Part shown: positions 5,648 through 12,167 of the stretch, in pieces
Layout of the letters: each line of letters opens with the position of its first letter
Position numbering within the stretch: the first letter of the stretch is position 1
From: Polynucleobacter sp. MWH-UH25E
Lineage (GTDB): Bacteria; Pseudomonadota; Gammaproteobacteria; Burkholderiales; Burkholderiaceae
NCBI RefSeq assembly: GCF_018687095.1
Contig: NZ_CP061286.1
Location: 1,670,908-1,683,074 of the forward strand
Direction of reading: 5' to 3'
DNA length: 12,167 nucleotides
The notes under the pieces: generated by a model
The model's input: the letters and a program-made list of their open reading frames with translations, nothing else
Databases searched by the model: none
Told to the model about the DNA's origin: nothing
Position numbers and translations under genes: made by a program

Positions 5648-7924
5648 ATGAACCCGAAGATCTGCGAGCGCCTTGCCGCCTTAAGAAAAAGACTTCCCCG
5701 TTTAGTCCTGGGGTTTGCAATTGTAGGTCTATTTGCCACCCAAGCAGGCGGCTGGCTCGCTTTACCATTCATTGAGCGTTTGGATGGAATAATTTATGAC
5801 GTGCGCCTGCGCTATACCGCCCCAGGAGGTCAAGATCCTCGGGTGGTCATTGTGGATATTGATGAAAAAAGTTTACGTGAACGCGAGGCTGGTGGTGAGG
5901 GTCGCTGGCCGTGGCCACGTGATCGCCTAGCACTCTTAGTCAACCGCCTAAATGATGATTACAACGTCTCTTTGACAGGATTTGACGTTATCTTTTCAGA
6001 ACGAGATGAATCTTCAGGCATTCGAACGATTGATCTCTTGTCCAAAGGCGAATTAAAAAATGATGCAGGATTTCAATCGCAATATAAGCGCATTAAACCT
6101 CTGCTGGATTTAGATAGTCAATTTGCCAATAGTTTCAAAGATCGCTTGGTTATTTTGGGATATAGCTTTCTCATCCCTGGTGATAAAAATAAAAAAGGGG
6201 TATTGCCTGCTGCGGTATTTACAGCAAAGCAAATTCCATCATCTACTGCAGACCCCATGGTTCGTGAGGGTTTTACAGGCAATCTAGCCCTACTTCAAAT
6301 CAACGCAACTGATGGTGGCCACATTAATCCCATCATTGATCATGATGGCATTATTCGGCGCATTCCGATGCTGGTTTCTTATGAAGGCAATTACTATGAA
6401 TCCCTTGGTCTCGCAAGCGCTAGAGCCCTATTGGGTAGCCTTCCTCTGAAAGCGCTAGATGCTAACGGGATTGAACTAAATGAGAAAACAAATTACTTTG
6501 GTGCACTAGAATTCCTTGATGTTGGGGGCGCTATGTTGCCAGTCGATAGTCAATTAGCAAGCTTCATTCCCTACCGAGGGCCATATAAAAGCTATGAGTA
6601 CATTTCTGCAAGTGATGTACTCAATAAAACCGTTGCCAAAGAAAAACTTGAGGGCAAAATTGTATTAGTAGGGACGACAGCGCCAGGCTTGCTGGATTTA
6701 CGCGCTACTCCCGTAGGGAATGCCTATCCAGGTGTAGAGATCCATGCAAATATGATCACTGGAATATTGGATGGCACGATCAAGCAAGCCCCCTTATGGA
6801 CATATGCAGCCAATCTGGCTCTCATAGTTTTGCTCGGCCTTTGTTTAGCTTTAATTCTGCCTTTTTTGAGCCCAATGAGCAGCACATTGGTTGCTCTCTT
6901 GGGTATTGGGTTGATGACGAGCTTAAATCTTTTTGCCTACAATAAGGGCATAGTTTTACCACTCGCCTCCTTGTTAAGCACATTGCTAGGCGTCTACTTA
7001 TTCAATATTGCTTATGGCTATTTCGTAGAATCTAAAAATAAACGTTTAATTACCGGCCTTTTCGGACAATACGTACCCCCTGAGTTGGTAGATGAAATGG
7101 CACAAAACCCTGCCAACTTTAATATGGAGGGTGAAAGCCGTGAGCTCACAATCCTATTTAGTGACGTACGAGGTTTTACAACCATTTCTGAAAGTTTGGA
7201 TGCCAAAACCCTCTCTGAGTTTATTAACGCATTCTTAACGCCATTTACTCAAGTTATTTACGCTCATCGCGGCACAATTGATAAATACATGGGCGATTGC
7301 ATCATGGCATTCTGGGGTGCCCCAATTTTGGATGCTGATCATGCGCGCCACGGTGTTCAATCAGCATTCGAAATGCTCAAAGCAATGGAGCGTCTAAATG
7401 ATGAATTTATCAAAAGAGGATGGCCACCAATTAAGGTCGGCATAGGCTTAAATAGTGGTCGCGTGAGTGTAGGCAACATGGGATCTGAAATCCGCCTCGC
7501 CTATACCGTCATGGGCGATGCCGTGAACTTGGCCTCTCGCCTTGAGGGCATCACTAAGGAATATGGTGCTGCCATCATCATCGGCGAAGAGACCTACAAA
7601 AAACTTCCAGATTTAGTGGCACGTGAAGTAGATAAGGTGCGCGTGAAAGGCAAAGACATTGCTGTAAAAATTTATGAGCCACTCGGTTTCGAAGGCGCGG
7701 TTTCTGAAGAGAAATTGGTCGCCCTGAAATTATTTGAACAGGCCCTGCAAAGCTATCGTCGTCAAGATTGGGATGTTGCTCAATCCCAATTTGAGACATT
7801 ACTCCATCAACATTGCAGTACGGGTGAAGTTCTCTATGAGCTGTACCTAGAGCGTATTCCTCAGCTACGCGCCAATCCTCCTGGCGAGGATTGGGATGGT
7901 AGCTTTACTTTTACCAAAAAGTAA
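5648..7924 (+). CDS. CHASE2-domain membrane adenylate cyclase (class III, IIIb-like active site)
   Basis: A 758-residue enzyme predicted to convert ATP to cAMP. Membrane segment 1 (about 17-38) leads to a large periplasmic CHASE2 sensor (about 45-380), recognised by DPRVVIVDIDEKSL, GRWPWPRD and VLVGTTAPGLLDLRATPVG...YPGVEIHA. Three membrane segments follow (about 385-406, 411-430, 435-457). A short linker (FGQYVPPELVDEM) precedes the cyclase domain (about 497-678). Visible active-site residues are D506 in FSDVRGFT and D550 in KYMGD for metal binding, K546 and T620 (in AYTVMGDAVN) for adenine recognition, and N627 and R631 for the transition state. Thr instead of Asp at the adenine-binding site is the class IIIb hallmark. 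Residues 686-758 are a helical TPR-like tail ending DWDGSFTFTKK. It is followed after 32 bases by a cyclic-nucleotide phosphodiesterase candidate. No strong Shine-Dalgarno sequence precedes the start. Confidence 0.93.
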   Translation: MNPKICERLAALRKRLPRLVLGFAIVGLFATQAGGWLALPFIERLDGIIYDVRLRYTAPGGQDPRVVIVDIDEKSLREREAGGEGRWPWPRDRLALLVNRLNDDYNVSLTGFDVIFSERDESSGIRTIDLLSKGELKNDAGFQSQYKRIKPLLDLDSQFANSFKDRLVILGYSFLIPGDKNKKGVLPAAVFTAKQIPSSTADPMVREGFTGNLALLQINATDGGHINPIIDHDGIIRRIPMLVSYEGNYYESLGLASARALLGSLPLKALDANGIELNEKTNYFGALEFLDVGGAMLPVDSQLASFIPYRGPYKSYEYISASDVLNKTVAKEKLEGKIVLVGTTAPGLLDLRATPVGNAYPGVEIHANMITGILDGTIKQAPLWTYAANLALIVLLGLCLALILPFLSPMSSTLVALLGIGLMTSLNLFAYNKGIVLPLASLLSTLLGVYLFNIAYGYFVESKNKRLITGLFGQYVPPELVDEMAQNPANFNMEGESRELTILFSDVRGFTTISESLDAKTLSEFINAFLTPFTQVIYAHRGTIDKYMGDCIMAFWGAPILDADHARHGVQSAFEMLKAMERLNDEFIKRGWPPIKVGIGLNSGRVSVGNMGSEIRLAYTVMGDAVNLASRLEGITKEYGAAIIIGEETYKKLPDLVAREVDKVRVKGKDIAVKIYEPLGFEGAVSEEKLVALKLFEQALQSYRRQDWDVAQSQFETLLHQHCSTGEVLYELYLERIPQLRANPPGEDWDGSFTFTKK

Positions 7925-7956
7925 GCTAGCCAGCTAAGATCAAGATAAAATCATTT

Positions 7957-8748
7957 ATGACCTGTACTTTACGAGTCTTAGGCTGCAGCGGTGGTATTGG
8001 CGCGGACCTTCGCACAACCTCCCTACTACTCAACGACAATCTGTTGATCGATGCTGGCACGGGAGTGGGCGACTTATCGTTAGATCAATTACGAAAGATT
8101 GATCATGTTTTTTTAACGCACAGTCACTTAGACCACATTTGCTGTTTGCCTCTTATGGCCGATGCGGTAGGAGGCTCTCGACGCACACCCTTAAATGTCT
8201 ATGGTATCCATGAAACCATTCATGCCTTGCAAGAACACATTTTTAATAATGTCATCTGGCCAGACTTTACAAAAATCCCGAATGCTGAAAATCCATTTAT
8301 CTCGCTTCATATAATAGAGCTCAATGAACTCATGAAGTTTGATCAATTCACCATTACCGCCCTGCCGGTTGCTCACAGCATTGCGGCAAATGCCTATGCA
8401 ATCGCCTCCGAGACAAGGACTTTGGTCTTTAGTGGCGATACTGGTGTGAGCGATGATTTTTGGCAAGCCATTAACCAACAAAAAAACCTCAAACATCTCA
8501 TTATTGAAACTTCATTCCTAGATCATGAGGAGGAATTAGCAATTGCATCCGGACATCTATCCCCGTCTCTTCTGATGCAAGAGCTCGGGAAACTCGACCA
8601 AAAAGTATGTCACCCAGAATTTCAGGTATGGGTTTGTCACCTAAAGCCCGATGGCGCTGATGCCATCATGCACGAGATTAGTGATCACACAATTAATTCC
8701 GTGACACAGCCCCAAAAACTGACCAGCAATACCGTGCTGCATTTTTAG
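7957..8748 (+). CDS. Metallo-beta-lactamase-fold 3',5'-cyclic-nucleotide phosphodiesterase (class II-like)
   Basis: A 263-residue soluble protein with the metallo-hydrolase signature H55-S-H57-L-D59-H60. Further probable metal ligands are H140 (PVAHS), D161 (VFSGDTG) and H228 (WVCHLKP), and an ESFLDHEEE-like acidic segment (IIETSFLDHEEE, 182-193) and SGHLSPSLL (198-206) lie between the last two. The N-terminal LGCSGGIGADLRTTSLL and LLIDAGTGVGDL are typical of the class II-type cyclic nucleotide phosphodiesterase group rather than RNase Z or glyoxalase II. Predicted reaction: hydrolysis of cAMP (possibly cGMP) to the 5'-monophosphate. No signal peptide is seen, so it is cytoplasmic. It starts 32 bases after the adenylate cyclase on the same strand, with no terminator between them. 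That forms a synthase-hydrolase pair and supports cAMP as substrate. Substrate specificity is inferred, not shown. Confidence 0.85.
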   Translation: MTCTLRVLGCSGGIGADLRTTSLLLNDNLLIDAGTGVGDLSLDQLRKIDHVFLTHSHLDHICCLPLMADAVGGSRRTPLNVYGIHETIHALQEHIFNNVIWPDFTKIPNAENPFISLHIIELNELMKFDQFTITALPVAHSIAANAYAIASETRTLVFSGDTGVSDDFWQAINQQKNLKHLIIETSFLDHEEELAIASGHLSPSLLMQELGKLDQKVCHPEFQVWVCHLKPDGADAIMHEISDHTINSVTQPQKLTSNTVLHF

Positions 8749-8786
8749 ATTGCATATTGCAGTTTTAGGGTGACTCCAAATAGACT

Positions 8787-8823
8787 AAAACATTCAGCCC
8801 CTTTTTAAGGGGCTGAATGTTTT
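8787..8823. terminator. Bidirectional intrinsic terminator
   Basis: A perfect 17-base inverted repeat (8787-8803 and 8807-8823) with a TTT loop and a GC-rich core (CAGCCCC/GGGGCTG). AAAA at one end and TTTT at the other give U-runs on both strands. It lies between convergent genes: 39 bases after the phosphodiesterase stop and 35 bases after the adhesin stop. It should therefore end both transcripts. A small palindrome (GGCTAAATTAGCC, 8851-8863) overlaps the adhesin stop codon. Confidence 0.92.
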
Positions 8824-8857
8824 GCGCTAAGGCCGGCCTGATTAATAGCTGGCTAAA

Positions 8858-11800
8858 TTAGCCGTGCCAAGTAATCTTGTCGGCATGGCTAACATCGTGA
8901 ACAACGCCGTCTGATGTCGTAATTTGCACATTGACATCAGTGACTTTTGCACCATTCTTGAAGAACTCAACCGTTTGCGTACCGTTGATGGTGGATTCTT
9001 GATGAGTTACTCCTGCATCCATCACTTTTAATGTCCAGCCATCACCGCTAATGCTAGCCGTACCGGTATCACCAAGGAAACCAGTAGCACTCTTGACATC
9101 TACGATATCGGTCCAAGAAGCTTGTGTTCCAGTTGTCGGATTACCCAGCAAGGCTTGAGAATCAACTTCTACATAGTGAGAACCCGATATACCAGCTCCG
9201 GTATTGGCATTGTTGACATCAACGAGATAGGTTGAGCTTCCAATCGTAATGCTCACCAAGTCATGGGTTGAACTACCATCGGTAGCATCAATCTTCATGG
9301 TATTAGTCAAACTAGTCGCAGTGGACAATAAGGTACCAAAGTCGACTTTGTCTCCATCCCCGCTATTGAAGTCAGTGATTTTCTCAATCGTGGCTGGTGT
9401 AGTGGTTAGATCCGTAATGGCCGCATACTTAAAGGTATCAGCACCTGCGCCACCAGTGAGCGTGTCAGCTCCGCCACCACCAGTGATGGTATCAGCACCA
9501 GCACCGCCTGCAATAGTGTCGACCCCAGAACCACCGGTAATAATGTCAGCCGTACCGCTACCAATTAACGATGTACCAGTTCCAGCGTTTACTAACGTGT
9601 AACCGGAAGTTCCAGTGCTTGACGCAGATAAGTCAATTGTGTTGCCTGAGGTATTCAAGGTAACAGTACCACCATTGTTGATGGTTAGGCTGTCTGCAAT
9701 AAATCCACCAGCACTTATCGTTGCAGTAACAGTATTACCACTTGTGACATACAGAGCATCTCCTCCCGCGCCTAAACTAGCAATAGTGGTTTTTTGAGTG
9801 CCAGTGTGCCCCTCAACTGCGTAAATATCATAACCAGAACCACCAGTTAATGAAACGCCAGAACTGTCTATCAGAATATTGCTTCCAGTAGCAGAACCAG
9901 TTAAAGCTGCGTTGTAAATCTTATTAACGCTATCTGTTGCAGTATTGGAAACTAATGCACTCGGATCAGTTACAGAATAAGTCAGGGATGATGTGAAGGT
10001 TCCACTACCAGGCTTAAGGGTAAAAGATATTCCAGAATGGGTAATGGTCGTATTAGAGTCCCCTCCAGCAATCGAAGAAATATTCATTGCTGCATTTTGA
10101 GGATCAACGTCATTTTTAGTCAACCAACTATCAAGCAATGTAAGAGAGGTACCTGAAGAGGCATTCAAATAAATACTCTCTGCATTTGCTGTAGGAGCAG
10201 TCGAAGCTGTTGATACAACAAGAGTACCAATTGGATTTTGCGCAACCGTTGAGGGAGTTAGCGCATTACCTGCAGTATCTAATAATGTACCTCCGTTAAG
10301 ATTGAGGCCAGTAATAGACAAATCGGACGTCGACTGTCCAGCACCAACTGTATGACTAAATACCAGAGATGAGGTACCACTTCCACTGACATAAGATGCT
10401 GTTCCCCCATCACTTAAAGTTAGTGTTGGTGAGCCTGTTACGTATACAGATTCAGATGTTGTAAGCGTGAGTGTTACGACACTATTTAAATTAAGCGTTC
10501 CTGAACCAGATGTAATTCCAGATCCTGTTGCAACTGCAGTAGTAACTACTGGCGCCGCGGTATCCACCGTCAAGCTCAGACCACTAGAGACGGTGGAGAC
10601 ATTACCAGCCGCATCCGTTGCTTTGGCGGTTAAGGTGTGAGCGCCATCGACTAGGCTATTGAGCGTAATGCTAAAGGTGCCACCGGTAGCCACACCTGTA
10701 CCCAGTACGGTAGTGCCATTGGTGTCATAGATCGTGACAGTAGAACCAGCTTCGGCAGTACCCGTCACGGTTTGCACAGCATTGTTCACATAACCAGCTG
10801 CATTCTTGGCAGCATCGGCTAAGGAAGTCGGTGCTACTGGTTTTACTGTATCCAATATAAAATTTGTGCTACTAGTAGAGCTCACATTCCCAGCGCTATC
10901 AGTAGCTACTGCAGTAACAGAAATTGTCCCATTTGTTAATGCTGTAAGGTTACTGCTAGATAATGTTACAGCTTGATCCACACCTGTTGCAGTTAAAGTC
11001 TTTGTAACGGTATGAGAGCCATTTGTGAATGTGACTACGATATTGCTTCCATTTTCTGCGTTAACCAATACAACACCGCCCCCCTGAGTTGCCTCAGCAG
11101 AGGTGGCGCCACCACTAACACCTGTGCCAAGCGTCAATATTGGGGTGTTTGGCCTAACAGTATCCACCGTCAAGCTCAGACCACTAGAGACGGTGGAGAC
11201 ATTACCAGCCGCATCCGTTGCTTTGGCGGTTAAGGTGTGAGCGCCATCGACTAGGCTATTGAGCGTAATGCTAAAGGTGCCACCGGTAGCCACACCTGTA
11301 CCCAGTACGGTAGTGCCATTGGTGTCATAGATCGTGACAGTAGAACCAGCTTCGGCAGTACCCGTCACGGTTTGCACAGCATTGTTCACATAACCAGCTG
11401 CATTCTTGGCAGCATCGGCTAAGGAAGTCGGTGCTACTGGCGCCGCGGTATCCACCGTAATAGCGTATACAGAGCTGGTACCACTTGGATTACCAGCAGC
11501 ATCGGTAGCCGTTGCGGTGTAGTTGTACGTACCGTCGTTTAAGGTGCCGATCTGATAAGACCAAGTACCATCAGAACCCACGACAGCCGTGCCGAGCTTA
11601 GTAGTGCCCTGGAATACAGCAATGGTAGCCCCTGCTTCACCAGTACCTTGCAACATCGGGGTTGGATCATTGGTCAAGTGATCGTTGATCGTGCCAGAGT
11701 CTGTGACAAAGCTAGTGATGCTTGGAGCATTCGGTGCTGCGGTGTCAACGGTAATCGCATACGCACTCGTTGCCGTGCTGGTATTACCAGCAGCGTCGGT

Positions 11801-12167
11801 AGCCGTTGCAGTGTAGTTATAAGTACCGTCGTTTAAGGTGCCGATCTGATAACTCCACTTACCATCTGTACCGACGATAGCGGTACCCAATGGGGTGGCA
11901 GAAGTACCCTGATAGATCGCAATGGTAGCCCCTGCTTCACCAGTGCCTTGCAACATTGGGGTTGGATCATTGGTCAAGTGATCGTTCGGTGTACCAGAGT
12001 CGGTAGCAAAGCCGGTAATGGCCACTACAGGCTTAGTTGTATCCACCGTAATAGCGTATACAGAGCTGGTACCACTTGGATTACCAGCAGCATCGGTAGC
12101 CGTTGCGGTGTAGTTGTACGTACCGTCGTTTAAGGTGCCGATCTGATAAGACCAAGTACCATCAGAA
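8858..12167 (-). CDS. Giant Ig-like repeat RTX adhesin, C-terminal part (5' end beyond right edge)
   Basis: The frame is open from the right edge to TAA at 8858-8860 (1102 codons plus stop seen). The true start lies beyond 12167; an internal GTG at 12046 is not a start. From the N-terminal side it has Ig-like modules with spacings of 99, 98, 96, 104 and 96 residues, each ending in a (V/L)DTxxP link: two of type A (QIGTLNDGTYNYTATATDAAGN), B (AKNAAGYVNN...), C, then B again. Next are a further Ig-like module (about 10195-10564), a cadherin-like segment (DPQNAAMNISS, about 9905-10195), a beta-rich stretch, five GGxGxD-type nonapeptides (9434-9568) and a 191-residue tail containing ITDFNSGDGDKVDF. 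RTX repeats near the C-terminus indicate calcium-dependent folding and type I secretion. The role is adhesion or aggregation by family knowledge. The secretion ATPase and membrane fusion genes are not in the window. Confidence 0.9.
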   Translation of the reverse strand, partial: SDGTWSYQIGTLNDGTYNYTATATDAAGNPSGTSSVYAITVDTTKPVVAITGFATDSGTPNDHLTNDPTPMLQGTGEAGATIAIYQGTSATPLGTAIVGTDGKWSYQIGTLNDGTYNYTATATDAAGNTSTATSAYAITVDTAAPNAPSITSFVTDSGTINDHLTNDPTPMLQGTGEAGATIAVFQGTTKLGTAVVGSDGTWSYQIGTLNDGTYNYTATATDAAGNPSGTSSVYAITVDTAAPVAPTSLADAAKNAAGYVNNAVQTVTGTAEAGSTVTIYDTNGTTVLGTGVATGGTFSITLNSLVDGAHTLTAKATDAAGNVSTVSSGLSLTVDTVRPNTPILTLGTGVSGGATSAEATQGGGVVLVNAENGSNIVVTFTNGSHTVTKTLTATGVDQAVTLSSSNLTALTNGTISVTAVATDSAGNVSSTSSTNFILDTVKPVAPTSLADAAKNAAGYVNNAVQTVTGTAEAGSTVTIYDTNGTTVLGTGVATGGTFSITLNSLVDGAHTLTAKATDAAGNVSTVSSGLSLTVDTAAPVVTTAVATGSGITSGSGTLNLNSVVTLTLTTSESVYVTGSPTLTLSDGGTASYVSGSGTSSLVFSHTVGAGQSTSDLSITGLNLNGGTLLDTAGNALTPSTVAQNPIGTLVVSTASTAPTANAESIYLNASSGTSLTLLDSWLTKNDVDPQNAAMNISSIAGGDSNTTITHSGISFTLKPGSGTFTSSLTYSVTDPSALVSNTATDSVNKIYNAALTGSATGSNILIDSSGVSLTGGSGYDIYAVEGHTGTQKTTIASLGAGGDALYVTSGNTVTATISAGGFIADSLTINNGGTVTLNTSGNTIDLSASSTGTSGYTLVNAGTGTSLIGSGTADIITGGSGVDTIAGGAGADTITGGGGADTLTGGAGADTFKYAAITDLTTTPATIEKITDFNSGDGDKVDFGTLLSTATSLTNTMKIDATDGSSTHDLVSITIGSSTYLVDVNNANTGAGISGSHYVEVDSQALLGNPTTGTQASWTDIVDVKSATGFLGDTGTASISGDGWTLKVMDAGVTHQESTINGTQTVEFFKNGAKVTDVNVQITTSDGVVHDVSHADKITWHG
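9434..9568 (-). repeat. RTX calcium-binding nonapeptide block (five units)
   Basis: Five consecutive 9-residue units on the minus strand: LIGSGTADI, ITGGSGVDT, IAGGAGADT, ITGGGGADT, LTGGAGADT. They follow the GGxGxDxUx pattern that binds calcium in a parallel beta-roll; the first unit is degenerate. Five units is a short block for a protein of this size. Confidence 0.85.
10560..10840 (-). repeat. 281-base exact direct repeat, copy 2 (type B Ig module)
   Basis: Identical base for base to 11160-11440, offset exactly 600 bases. It encodes nearly all of the 96-residue type B Ig-like module. The flanks diverge at once on both sides, so the identical tract ends sharply. Confidence 0.97.
11160..11440 (-). 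repeat. 281-base exact direct repeat, copy 1 (type B Ig module)
   Basis: Identical to 10560-10840. A 104-residue type C module lies between the two copies, so the repeating unit is B+C (200 codons). Confidence 0.97.
11448..11576 (-). repeat. 129-base exact direct repeat within type A Ig modules (left copy)
   Basis: Identical to 12039-12167 at an offset of 591 bases (197 codons, two A modules). A diverged relative lies between them (about 11740-11870). Shorter near-identical tracts also link 11620-11688 with 11921-11989. Confidence 0.95.
12039..12167 (-). repeat. 129-base exact direct repeat within type A Ig modules (right copy, cut by window edge)
   Basis: Matches 11448-11576 at every base up to the last base of the window, so the identity probably continues into the unseen sequence and the Ig array is longer than shown. 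Confidence 0.95.

Noticed and set aside
8083..8104. Inverted repeat GATCAAT-N8-ATTGATC resembling an operator
   Set aside because: It lies inside the phosphodiesterase coding sequence and encodes conserved residues before the metal-binding motif; chance is the simpler explanation.
9249..9602. 117-codon plus-strand ORF rich in Pro/Ala/Val opposite the RTX block
   Set aside because: Its PAPPVSVSAPPPPV-like repeats are the antisense reading of the Gly/Asp nonapeptides; no ribosome binding site or recognisable domain.
10560..11440. Direct repeats as a mobile element or att sites
   Set aside because: The repeats stay in frame, encode Ig-like modules and carry no transposase or terminal inverted repeats.
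12044..12046. GTG at 12046 as the start of the second adhesin
   Set aside because: The frame continues without a stop to the window edge and encodes another Ig-like module, so this is an internal valine codon.

Overview
The window looks like chromosomal DNA of a moderately AT-rich Gram-negative bacterium. Gene style suggests a betaproteobacterium, possibly a freshwater Burkholderiales of the Polynucleobacter kind. The evidence for that is protein style only: a CHASE2 adenylate cyclase followed by a class II-like cyclic-nucleotide phosphodiesterase, and giant type I-secreted adhesins. The taxonomic guess is inference. No tRNA, rRNA, insertion sequence, CRISPR array or phage gene is visible.

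Layout. Positions 1-1643 (minus) hold the N-terminal 547 codons of a giant Calx-beta/VCBS surface protein that runs off the left edge. Just upstream on the same strand is a stand-alone PilZ protein (1706-2023). It is preceded by a 240-base intergenic region with a candidate sigma70 promoter, a 22-base inverted repeat and a perfect FNR-type palindrome. Next come a membrane diguanylate cyclase (2264-3442) and a periplasmic PhnD-like binding protein (3432-4319), which overlap by 11 bases and are almost certainly co-transcribed. A seven-repeat TPR protein (4481-5473, minus) follows. It is divergent from a CHASE2 class III adenylate cyclase (5648-7924, plus) and a metallo-beta-lactamase-fold phosphodiesterase (7957-8748, plus). 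A near-perfect bidirectional terminator hairpin (8787-8823) separates these from the C-terminal ~1100 codons of a second, different giant adhesin (8858 to beyond 12167, minus). That protein is built from Ig-like repeats, five RTX nonapeptides and a long C-terminal tail.

How it may work together (inference). The left half has the parts of a c-di-GMP circuit: periplasmic sensor protein, diguanylate cyclase, PilZ effector, adhesin. The middle has the parts of a cAMP circuit: synthase and hydrolase. Both lie between two secreted adhesins, suggesting a locus that controls attachment or aggregation through two nucleotide second messengers. The adhesins' own type I secretion genes are not in the window.

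The strongest sequence-level observations are the perfect TTGAT-N4-ATCAA site 20 bases before pilZ, an exact 281-base duplication at 600-base spacing inside the second adhesin, a PilZ protein in which the first arginine of the usual RxxxR motif is aspartate, and the absence of any ATG or GTG start for the PhnD-like gene.
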